Source: Streptomyces flaveolus (GTDB lineage: Bacteria; Actinomycetota; Actinomycetes; Streptomycetales; Streptomycetaceae). From it: 64,000 nt of DNA. The notes beneath the pieces were generated by a model that was given only the letters and a program-made list of their open reading frames with translations, was not told the DNA's origin and searched no databases. This document shows positions 7,129 to 14,451 of this stretch, piece after piece. A program made the position numbers and the translations under genes. The first letter of the stretch is position 1, and each line of letters opens with the position of its first letter. The stretch is from contig NZ_BMRV01000007.1 of the NCBI RefSeq assembly GCF_014648815.1, positions 332,732 through 396,731 on the forward strand. The letters are read 5' to 3'.

Positions 7129-9686
7129 ACGCCTCCGTCCGCCTGAGCGTCTCCTCGCTCAGGGCCCACAAACGGCGCTTCGCCGGAACGTTCCTCGCCG
7201 TCTTCCTCGGAGTCGCCTTCCTGGCCGGCACCCTGGTCATGGGCGACACACTCCGCGCGAGCTTCGACACCCTGTTCGGCAACGCCACCAGCGGCACGGA
7301 CGCCGTCGTGCGCAGCGCCGACGCCATCATCACGCCCGGCGAGAGCCAGGGCGTACGGCAGCCGGTCGGCACCGACCTGCTGCGGACGGTCGAGAAGGTC
7401 CCCGGCGTCGCCGCCGCCGCGCCCAGCATCCAGGGCGCCGGCCAGCTCGTCGGCGCGAACGGCGACCCGATCGGCGGCCAGGGCCCGCCCACCCTCGCCG
7501 GCAACTGGATCACCGACCCCGGACTCAACCCGTACCGCCTCGCCGAGGGCCGCGCCCCGCAGAGGTCCGGCGAGGTCGTCGTCAACCGGGGCGCCGCCGA
7601 CAAGGGCGGCCTGGAGATCGGTGACACCACCACCCTGCGCACCCCCGACCCGGTCTCGGTCACCGTCGTCGGCCTGGCGACCTTCGGCGGCGAGGACGGC
7701 ATGGCCCAGGTGACCTTCACCGGCATGACCCGCGCCGACGCGGAGAAGTACCTCACGGCGCGGCCGGGCGAGGCGGCGAGCATCCAGGTGCGGGCCGGCC
7801 CCGGGGTCGGTCAGCAGGAACTGGTCGACCGGCTGGCTCCCGTCCTCCCGAAGGGCGTCGAGGCCATCACGGGACAGGAGGCCGCCCAGGAGAACACCGA
7901 CATGATCTCCAGCCAGTTCCTGACCCTCTTCACGACCTTCCTGCTCGTCTTCTCCGGCATCGCCCTGCTGGTGGCGACCTTCTCCATCCACAACACGTTC
8001 GCCATCGTCGTCGCCCAGCGCACCCGTGAGAACGCCCTGCTGCGCGCCCTCGGCGCCTCCCGGCGCCAGGTCACCACCGCCACCCTCGTCGAAGCGGCCG
8101 TCGTCGCCGTGACCGCGTCCGCCGCCGGACTCGCCGGGGGCATCGGCATCGCGGCCGGACTCCAGGCGCTGTTCCCGGCGATCGGCTTCCCGTTCCCCGG
8201 CGGCGCCCTCGTGGTCAGTGCCCTGTCGATGCTGCTCCCGTTCGCCGTCGGCGTCGTCGTCTGCCTCGGCTCGGCCCTGCTGCCCGCCGCCCGCGCCGGC
8301 CGCACCGCGCCCCTGGCCGCGCTCCGCGAGACGGCCGTCGACACCTCCGGCGCCTCCCGCGCACGAGCGGTCACCGGCATGGTGCTGATCGCGCTCGCCC
8401 TCGTGCTGACGCTGACCGGCGTCCTGCTCTCCCCGTCCGTCTGGGCGGCGGGAGCGGGCGCCGTACTGGCCCTGGCCGCCTTCGTGGTCCTCGGCCCGGT
8501 CGCCTCCTCCACCGCCGTACGCGTCCTCGGCGCCCCGCTCGACCGGATGCGCGGCGTCACCGGCGCCCTCGCCCGGCGCAACGCCCTGCGCAGCCCCAAG
8601 CGCACGGCCGCCACCGCGGGAGCGCTGATGATCGGCGTGGCCGTCGTGTCGCTGTTCACGGTGTTCGGCGCCTCGCTCAAGGCGACCATGGACCAGACCG
8701 TCTCCCGCTCCTTCGCGGGCGACGTCGCCGTCAGCGCCCCGTCCTTCGGCGCGGGCGGCAGCGGCCTCAGCCCGCAGCTGGCCGGTGAGGTGCAGCGGCT
8801 GCCCGAGGTGGACACCGCGGTCGGACTCGGCCGGGGCGTGGCGGAAGTCGACGGTGAGGGACGGGCGTTGACCGTCACCGATCCGGTCGCGCTGGAGCGC
8901 ACCTTCGACCTCGGCACGGTCCGCGGCTCGCTCGGCACCCTCGGCGCGGACGGTATCGCCGTGACCGCGAGCGAGGCGGACAAGCAGGGGCTGGGCACCG
9001 GCGACACGGCACGGCTCACCTTCACCGACGGCCGGAGCGAGAACTTCACCGTCCGCGCGGTCTACGGGCAGTCCGAACTCGCCGGCGACTACGTCATCAC
9101 CCGCGCCGCCTGGGCCCCGCATCGCACCCAGGACTCCGACACCCTGGTCGCCGTCTCCTTCAAGGACGGCGTGAGCACCGACGCGGGCAGGGCGGCGGTC
9201 GAGAAGGTCGCCGACCGGTACGGCAACCCCGAGGTGCAGACCCGGGAGGACTACGCGCAGTCCTCCGCCGGCGGTATCGACATGATGCTGACCCTCGTCT
9301 ACGCGTTGCTCGCCCTCGCGGTACTGATCGCGCTGCTCGGCATCGCCAACACGCTGACGCTGGCGGTCCACGAGCGCACCCGCGAACTCGGCCTGCTCCG
9401 GGCCGTCGGGCAGACCCGTGCCCAGCTGCGGGCCATGGTCCGCTGGGAGTCGGTGCTGGTCGCCGCCTTCGGCACGGTCGGCGGACTCGGCCTCGGCGCC
9501 TTCCTCGGCTGGGTGCTCGTCGAGGCCTCCGACGGCGCGTCGGACAGCGCCTTCGCCTTCGCCGTGCCGCCCGTGCAGCTCGCGGTGGTGGCCCTGGTCG
9601 GCCTCGCGGCCGGCGCCCTGGCGGGTCTGCGTCCGGCCCGTCGCGCGGCACGCCTGGACGTACTGCGGGCCATCGCCACGGAGTAG
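7125..9686 (+). CDS. FtsX-family ABC transporter permease (duplicated, MacB-like)
   Basis: An 853-residue permease with an N-terminal transmembrane helix after SSLRAHKRRFAGTFLAVFLG, a large extracellular MacB-like core (about residues 45-250), three to four membrane helices with an FtsX motif (NTFAIVVAQRTRENALLRALGASRRQV), then a second extracellular domain and a second FtsX block near the C-terminus (NTLTLAVHERTRELGLLRAVGQTR). Two tandem FtsX repeats in one chain are usual for actinobacterial members of this family, which work with a LolD-like ATPase as mechanotransmitters or exporters. Translation is coupled to the ATPase gene. A perfect hairpin follows the stop. Confidence 0.92.
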   Translation: MNASVRLSVSSLRAHKRRFAGTFLAVFLGVAFLAGTLVMGDTLRASFDTLFGNATSGTDAVVRSADAIITPGESQGVRQPVGTDLLRTVEKVPGVAAAAPSIQGAGQLVGANGDPIGGQGPPTLAGNWITDPGLNPYRLAEGRAPQRSGEVVVNRGAADKGGLEIGDTTTLRTPDPVSVTVVGLATFGGEDGMAQVTFTGMTRADAEKYLTARPGEAASIQVRAGPGVGQQELVDRLAPVLPKGVEAITGQEAAQENTDMISSQFLTLFTTFLLVFSGIALLVATFSIHNTFAIVVAQRTRENALLRALGASRRQVTTATLVEAAVVAVTASAAGLAGGIGIAAGLQALFPAIGFPFPGGALVVSALSMLLPFAVGVVVCLGSALLPAARAGRTAPLAALRETAVDTSGASRARAVTGMVLIALALVLTLTGVLLSPSVWAAGAGAVLALAAFVVLGPVASSTAVRVLGAPLDRMRGVTGALARRNALRSPKRTAATAGALMIGVAVVSLFTVFGASLKATMDQTVSRSFAGDVAVSAPSFGAGGSGLSPQLAGEVQRLPEVDTAVGLGRGVAEVDGEGRALTVTDPVALERTFDLGTVRGSLGTLGADGIAVTASEADKQGLGTGDTARLTFTDGRSENFTVRAVYGQSELAGDYVITRAAWAPHRTQDSDTLVAVSFKDGVSTDAGRAAVEKVADRYGNPEVQTREDYAQSSAGGIDMMLTLVYALLALAVLIALLGIANTLTLAVHERTRELGLLRAVGQTRAQLRAMVRWESVLVAAFGTVGGLGLGAFLGWVLVEASDGASDSAFAFAVPPVQLAVVALVGLAAGALAGLRPARRAARLDVLRAIATE

Positions 9687-9712
9687 CTCCGCACCGCAGC
9701 CCGGCACAACCG

Positions 9713-9757
9713 GCCGGCATCCCCGCCCCGCGCAGCGACGCGGGCGGGGATGCCGGC
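9713..9757 (+). terminator. Hairpin terminator of the SHOCT-ABC operon
   Basis: A perfect 16-bp inverted repeat (arms GCCGGCATCCCCGCCC and its complement) with a 13-nt loop begins 27 nt after the permease stop. It has no U-tract, as is common in Streptomyces. Confidence 0.85.
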
Positions 9758-9833
9758 GCCGTGCTGCGGGAAGGAGGAGCGGGAGGGACCAGGTGCGGGC
9801 GCCACCGTGGCTGCGACGCGGCTCACCCGAGGA

Positions 9834-9885
9834 GACCGACTCGGCGGTCCCGGCGTGAGGACGCGACGGAGCCTGCGCCCGGCTC
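9834..9885. repeat. Intergenic direct repeat, copy 1
   Basis: It begins GACCGACTCGGCGGTCCCGG. The first 22 nt are identical to copy 2 at 9978, the next 19 nt match at 16 positions, and CGCCCGGCTC ends both copies with a one-base offset. I recall similar short translated segments being annotated in many Streptomyces intergenic regions, so this may be a dispersed repeat family, but that is unverified. Confidence 0.75.
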
Positions 9886-9977
9886 ACTCGCCGGTGGCAT
9901 GGCCCCGCGGCCCGGCGACGCGGCGGCCCGGCAGGCGGCGGCTGTGGCTGGGGCGCCCAGTTCTGGGTCCACGTGGG

Positions 9978-10028
9978 GACCGACTCGGCGGTCCCGGCGC
10001 GAAGGCGCGACGGAGCCTCGCCCGGCTC
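9978..10028. repeat. Intergenic direct repeat, copy 2
   Basis: Second copy of the repeat at 9834, in direct orientation with a 144-nt period. The element between the copies has no recognisable coding content. Confidence 0.75.
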
Positions 10029-10242
10029 GCGTCGTCGCGCCACCGCTGCCGTACCCACGAGCCCGGGGCGCGTCCGCCCCACCGGATCCCGCCGCGCCGC
10101 CCCTCGCCCCCGCCCGTACAGCGGGTGCCTGACGGGCAGTCAGGAACCGTTGCCGACAGGGACAGTGGCGGGTACCCCACGGCGCGGCCCCGCCCACCGG
10201 ACGGCGCCGCACGGCCCGCGGCAGCGAAGGGTCACCGCCCGG

Positions 10243-10767
10243 TCAGCCGGCAACGGCCGACCGGGCGGGAGCGGGTTGCGGTCTGCCCAGTTCGACGGCG
10301 CGCTCGACCTCGGCGAACGCCCCGACGGGCACCTCGTCGACCAGGCGGCGTGGCGGCCGCGCGGCGACGGGGGCGACCGTGGGGAGCGTGAACCAGACGA
10401 CCTTGCCGGACTCACCGTCCGGCCGGGCGCCCCAGCTCTCGCTCATCGCGGCCACCATCGCGAGCCCGCGCCCGCAGGTGGCGAGGGGCTCCGCGTCGTC
10501 CACCACGGGCAGACGCGGATCGTGGTCGCGCACCGAGACCGTGAGCCGGTCCAGGAGCAGTTCTATCTCCACGGTGCACGTCTTGTCGGGCGCGGCATGC
10601 AGATGGACGTTGGTCAGCAGCTCCGTCACGCCGAGCGCCGCCCGGTCGATCAGGGAGTCCATATGCCAGTAGCGCAATTGCGCAGATACGATTCTGCGGA
10701 CCTGGCCGATCCGCGACGGCAGGGCTTGGAGCTCCACCGTGCAGTGTCTGCTTGGGTGACTGATCAC
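10243..10767 (-). CDS. ATP-binding regulatory protein (HATPase_c, RsbW-like)
   Basis: A 174-residue single-domain GHKL ATPase of the Streptomyces anti-sigma/anti-anti-sigma kinase type. The N box is ALGVTELLTNVHLHA, followed by VRDHDPRLP and the G box CGRGLAMVAAMSESWG. Such proteins phosphorylate anti-anti-sigma factors or sequester sigma factors. The GTG start was chosen because GGGGAG lies about 7 nt upstream. No sigma or STAS gene is adjacent, so the partner is encoded elsewhere. Two copies of CCAGAGTGACG lie about 130-150 bp upstream. Confidence 0.88.
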   Translation of the reverse strand: MISHPSRHCTVELQALPSRIGQVRRIVSAQLRYWHMDSLIDRAALGVTELLTNVHLHAAPDKTCTVEIELLLDRLTVSVRDHDPRLPVVDDAEPLATCGRGLAMVAAMSESWGARPDGESGKVVWFTLPTVAPVAARPPRRLVDEVPVGAFAEVERAVELGRPQPAPARSAVAG

Positions 10768-10892
10768 GGCTGCGACTCCCCGACATAGAGGTCCGGAAGA
10801 ACACGGAGTTCGGATCCAGCAGGGCGCACGCGGCGCATCGCCGCCTGCTGTCATGACCGGCGGGCTGGTTCGCAGCGTTATCGCCGGTAAAC

Positions 10893-10919
10893 CCAGAGTG
10901 ACGTGAGACCAGAGTGACG
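10893..10919. promoter_or_regulatory. Tandem 11-nt repeat upstream of the HATPase gene
   Basis: CCAGAGTGACG occurs twice with a 16-nt period in the otherwise plain stretch between the HATPase gene and the small gene upstream. It could be a binding site for a regulator; no family is recognisable. Confidence 0.35.
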
Positions 10920-10952
10920 CAAGGGGTGAGGCACCGCAAGTTACGGACATCT

Positions 10953-11276
10953 TCAGCCGTTGCGCCCCGCCGCCCTGCGCACGGCCTCGATGAAACGGCG
11001 TGCGGCCGGCGGGCCCGGCTCGCCGGGAGCGGGGTCGCGTTCGCCGAGGGTCAGCAGGTACCGCTTGCCGTTGAGGTCGGCGAGCGCCCGGTCCTCCGTG
11101 GCGAACCAGGGCCGGGAGGCGCGCACGGCCTGCACCGGTGCGCTGTCTATCTCGCTGCCGTAGCTGGTGAGCAACTCCAGCCTGCCGCCGCTGATCCGGA
11201 CCTGCCCGGCCCGGGTGAGCGAACGCAGCCGCTTGCCGATCCGCACCCCCGTGGCCGTGAACTCCGGCTCCGTCAT
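10953..11276 (-). CDS. Conserved hypothetical protein
   Basis: A 107-residue soluble protein with no family I can name. It has a compact alternating pattern (GVRIGKRLRSLTRAGQVRIS, LTSYGSEIDSAPV, LNGKRYLLTLGE) suggestive of a small beta-barrel or PH-like fold, then a helical C-terminus (RRFIEAVRRAA). Base composition matches its neighbours and the frame is well coded, so it looks real. It sits 186 bp upstream of the HATPase gene on the same strand, with a repeat-bearing gap between, so co-transcription is unclear. Confidence 0.6.
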   Translation of the reverse strand: MTEPEFTATGVRIGKRLRSLTRAGQVRISGGRLELLTSYGSEIDSAPVQAVRASRPWFATEDRALADLNGKRYLLTLGERDPAPGEPGPPAARRFIEAVRRAAGRNG

Positions 11277-11620
11277 GCCGCCGCCCCCTCGTGCGCGTCG
11301 GTCTGCCGGACCATGGCACCGCGGGGGGCCCGGTACCGGCTCGTGTCGTGCTCCAGTGTGCGCCCGTGACGGGACCCCGGTCCCGCCGGGTGCAGTCTGC
11401 CCGCACCCGGCGTCGAGCACCAGTACGCGCCGCTCCTTTCCGGGGTCGCCCGGAGCACTCGCGCGAATGCGCCCCCACCCGTCCACAGCCCTTGTCCCAG
11501 CCCGCCTTTGGGGCACTCAAAGGTGTGTTTATGCAGGTGAGAAGCGTGCGCAGGGTGCTTATGATCGGTGTGCACCGGCCGCGCGAGGCGCCGTCGGAGC
11601 GCAGCGTAAGGAGCCCCGTC
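11277..11620. other. Divergent intergenic region, no gene seen
   Basis: About 340 bases between two divergent genes. An A/T-richer patch around 11510-11580 (CAAAGGTGTGTTTATGC and neighbours) is the likeliest promoter zone for the PLP enzyme downstream, but I cannot assign -35/-10 boxes with confidence. No RNA gene or riboswitch was recognised. Confidence 0.5.
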
Positions 11621-12793
11621 GTGAGCACCCCCCAGCAGTCCAGGACCGGCGCCACCCTCGACGTCGACCACAGCGACGCCGACTACCGCGCCTGGCTGAA
11701 AGAAGCCGTGCGCAAGGTCCAGGCCGACGCCAACCGGTCGGCCGACACCCACCTCCTCCTGTTCCCGCTGCCGGAGCGGTGGGGCATCGACCTCTACCTG
11801 AAGGACGAGTCGACCCACCCGACCGGCAGCCTCAAGCACCGGCTCGCCCGCTCACTCTTCCTCTACGGCCTGTGCAACGGCTGGATCCGGCCGGGCCGGC
11901 CCGTGATCGAGGCGTCCAGCGGCTCCACGGCCGTCTCCGAGGCGTACTTCGCCTCACTGATCGGCGTGCCGTTCATCGCCGTCATGCCGCGCACGACCAG
12001 CGCCGAGAAGATCCGCCTGATCGAGTTCCAGGGCGGGCAGTGCCACTTCGTGGACGACTCCCGCAGGATGTACGAGGAGTCCGCCCGTCTCGCGGCCGAG
12101 ACCGGCGGCCACTACATGGACCAGTTCACCTACGCGGAACGGGCCACCGACTGGCGCGGCAACAACAACATCGCCGAGTCGATCTTCCGCCAGCTGCGGC
12201 TCGAGCGGTTCCCCGAGCCGGCGTGGATCGTCGCCACGGCCGGCACCGGCGGCACCTCGGCGACCCTCGCGCGCTATGTGCACTACATGCAGTACGACAC
12301 CCGCGTCTGCGTCGCCGACCCGGAGAACTCCTGCTTCTTCGACGGCTGGACCACCGGCGACCCGGACGTCACCTGCGACTGCGGCTCGCGCATCGAGGGC
12401 ATCGGCCGGCCCCGCATGGAGCCGAGCTTCGTACCCGGGGCGATCGACCGCATGATGAAGGTCCCCGACGCCGCCAGCGTCGCCGCCGTGCGGGCCCTGG
12501 AGCGGGCCATCGGCCGCAAGGCCGGCGGGTCGACGGGCACCGGGCTGTGGAGCGCGCTGAAGATCGTCGCTGAGATGGTGGCCGAGGGACGCCACGGCAG
12601 CGTGGTGACCCTGCTGTGCGACCCGGGCGACCGCTACCTCGACAAGTACTACTCCGACGCGTGGCTCGCCGAACAGGGCCTGGACATCCGTCCGTACGCC
12701 GCGGCGATCGAGTCGCTCCTGGCCACCGGCGCCTGGCCCGAACGACCGCGGGCGGGCCTGGACGGACGGAGGGACCGCGCGGACGCGTCCTAG
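11621..12793 (+). CDS. PLP-dependent cysteine synthase family protein
   Basis: A 390-residue fold-type II PLP enzyme. The Schiff-base lysine is in THPTGSLKHRLAR (about residue 72), the substrate loop is EASSGSTAVSEAYFA and the phosphate-binding loop is TAGTGGTSATLARY. These match the CysK/cystathionine beta-synthase superfamily, but the protein is longer than CysK (about 310) with a C-terminal extension and an internal CDCGS segment. The GTG start has AAGGAG 7 nt upstream. Known relatives make cysteine or related beta-substituted alanines. No sulfur-assimilation genes are adjacent. Confidence 0.85.
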   Translation: MSTPQQSRTGATLDVDHSDADYRAWLKEAVRKVQADANRSADTHLLLFPLPERWGIDLYLKDESTHPTGSLKHRLARSLFLYGLCNGWIRPGRPVIEASSGSTAVSEAYFASLIGVPFIAVMPRTTSAEKIRLIEFQGGQCHFVDDSRRMYEESARLAAETGGHYMDQFTYAERATDWRGNNNIAESIFRQLRLERFPEPAWIVATAGTGGTSATLARYVHYMQYDTRVCVADPENSCFFDGWTTGDPDVTCDCGSRIEGIGRPRMEPSFVPGAIDRMMKVPDAASVAAVRALERAIGRKAGGSTGTGLWSALKIVAEMVAEGRHGSVVTLLCDPGDRYLDKYYSDAWLAEQGLDIRPYAAAIESLLATGAWPERPRAGLDGRRDRADAS

Positions 12794-13263
12794 CGCACGG
12801 CCAGCCGCCGGTCCAGTGCCGCGACCGCGTCCCGGAAGGCCCGCCCCAGTGCCGGGCCGCCCAGGCGCACGACCCCGCGGAAGGGCGCCGTGCCGTCGGC
12901 GGCGAACGTCCACCGCACACGCGTCCCGGTGCCGGCCGGTGCCAGCCGCCACTCCTCGGCGATCGCCCGGGCTCCCGGCGCGTTGGTGACGTCCACGCGG
13001 TACGCGTACACCTCGCAGGGCCGGGCCGCCAGCACCGCCTCCAGGAAGCGCCCACCGCCCACGAGCCGTATCTCGCGCCCCGCTCCCTCGGCGATGGGCC
13101 GCGCGGAGGTCACCGCGGAGAACCACGCGGACCAGCCCGGCACGTCTTCGGCGAGCGCGCGGTAGAGGTTCTCGGGCGCGGCGGCGGTCTCTGCCGAGAA
13201 CACCAGACGTACGGGCGCCGACTCGACGAAGTCGAGCCCCACCGGACGCAGACGGCGAGCCAT
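12790..13263 (-). CDS. SRPBCC (START-like) family protein
   Basis: A 157-residue helix-grip protein of the polyketide-cyclase/START superfamily: PENLYRALAEDVPGWSAWFSAV near residue 30, EVYAYRVDVTNAPG in the middle, EEWRLAPAGTGTRVRWTF and a C-terminal amphipathic helix (RAFRDAVAALDRRL). Members bind hydrophobic ligands or act as cyclases/aromatases; no polyketide genes are nearby, so a general lipid- or stress-related role is likelier. GAGGGGG precedes the ATG by about 7 nt. Its stop shares a CTAG with the stop of the convergent PLP enzyme gene. Confidence 0.85.
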   Translation of the reverse strand: MARRLRPVGLDFVESAPVRLVFSAETAAAPENLYRALAEDVPGWSAWFSAVTSARPIAEGAGREIRLVGGGRFLEAVLAARPCEVYAYRVDVTNAPGARAIAEEWRLAPAGTGTRVRWTFAADGTAPFRGVVRLGGPALGRAFRDAVAALDRRLAVR

Positions 13264-13355
13264 GGACGACGACCCCCTCGTGACGAGCCGCGGACGCGGA
13301 CGACCCGCGAAGTCCCGTCACCCTAGCGGCGGACGCGCCCGCTGTCAGCAGGGCC

Positions 13356-14177
13356 TCAGTCGCCGCTGTCCGGCTCGCCCGCCACGACCAGCCGCAGATG
13401 TTCCGCGATCTCCGCGCGCGCGTCCGCCGGCAGACCGCCGTCGGTCACCAGCGTGTCGACCTGTTCCAGCGCCGCGAAGGAACTCAGGCCCACCACACCC
13501 CACTTGGTGTGATCGGCGACCACCACCACCCGCCGCGCCGACTGCACCAGCCGCCGGTTGGTCTCCGCCTCCGCGAGATTCGGCGTCGACAGACCGGCCT
13601 CGGTCGATATCCCGTGCACACCGAGGAACAGCAGGTCGAAGTGGAGCGCCGCGATCGCCTGGTCGGCGACGGGCCCCACCAGCGAGTCGGAAGGGGTGCG
13701 CACACCACCGGTCAGCACCACCGTGGCCGTGCCCTGCCGGGCGCCCGAGGTGCGCTGCGCCACGTGGAACACGTCGGCCACCCGCACCGAGTTGGTCACC
13801 ACGGTGAGATCCGGCACGTCCACCAGCCGGTGCGCCAGCGCGTACGTCGTCGTACCACCTGACAGCGCGATCGCGGCGCCCGGCGTGACCAGCTCGGCCG
13901 CGGCCCGCGCGATGTCCTCCTTGGCCGTCGGCTCCAGACCCGACTTGGCCTCGAACCCCGGCTCGTGCGTGCTCGCCTCGACCACCGGCACCGCACCGCC
14001 GTGCACCTTCTCCAGCACGCCCTGCCGGGCCAGCGCGTCGAGGTCGCGGCGGACCGTCATGTCCGACACACCGAGCTTCCGGGTCAGTTCGTTGACCCGG
14101 ACGCCACCGCGGCGGCGCACCTCGTCCAGGATCAGGGCGCGCCGCTGCTCCGCGAGGAGGTTCGCATTCTCACTCAC
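13356..14177 (-). CDS. DeoR/GlpR family sugar-metabolism repressor
   Basis: A 273-residue regulator with an N-terminal DeoR-type winged helix (about residues 6-60: AEQRRALILDEVRRRGGVRV, VSDMTVRRDLDALARQGVLE, VHGGAV) and a C-terminal DeoRC sensor of the phosphosugar-isomerase fold (ALSGGTTTYALA, VTNSVRVA, FLGVHGISTEAGLSTPN, VVVADHTKWG). The effector is normally a sugar phosphate. A GTG start with AAAGGA upstream was preferred to an in-frame extension that lacks family similarity. No sugar operon is adjacent, so the target is likely itself or distant. Confidence 0.92.
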   Translation of the reverse strand: MSENANLLAEQRRALILDEVRRRGGVRVNELTRKLGVSDMTVRRDLDALARQGVLEKVHGGAVPVVEASTHEPGFEAKSGLEPTAKEDIARAAAELVTPGAAIALSGGTTTYALAHRLVDVPDLTVVTNSVRVADVFHVAQRTSGARQGTATVVLTGGVRTPSDSLVGPVADQAIAALHFDLLFLGVHGISTEAGLSTPNLAEAETNRRLVQSARRVVVVADHTKWGVVGLSSFAALEQVDTLVTDGGLPADARAEIAEHLRLVVAGEPDSGD

Positions 14178-14451
14178 GTACGCTTCGGTCCTTTCGCCGC
14201 AAAACCGTCCGACACGCCCCGCCCACCCGCTCCCACGAGGAGTTCTCCCCGCTCCGGTGCGCGGACGTCCCATCCTCGCACGCCCCACCACAGGCCGCGC
14301 CACCGGCTGCGGGAGCGCACGCGCCACTCCCGCCCCGCCGGTCACACGGTTCGGGGAGATTCCGTGCCGAGGGGTGTGCGACGCCCGCGAAGTGGAGATC
14401 CTTGTGCCCGCACGGACACGGCCGACGGCGCGTCACGGGGGAGTGCGGACA

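Larger units (their letters stand above)
9687..10242. other. Non-coding intergenic stretch with a diverged direct repeat
   Basis: About 550 bases between convergent genes. After the terminator the sequence stays open in several frames, but the translations are Arg/Pro/Ala-rich and show no domain or start signal. The only structure I see is a pair of about 50-nt direct repeats, 144 nt apart, annotated separately. Confidence 0.6.

Noticed and set aside
6189..10082. Very long open frame antisense to the ABC operon (about 1300 codons)
   Set aside because: It mirrors the GC-rich codon pattern of the permease on the other strand, is Gly/Arg/Asp-rich without domains, and the opposite strand has clear ABC motifs.
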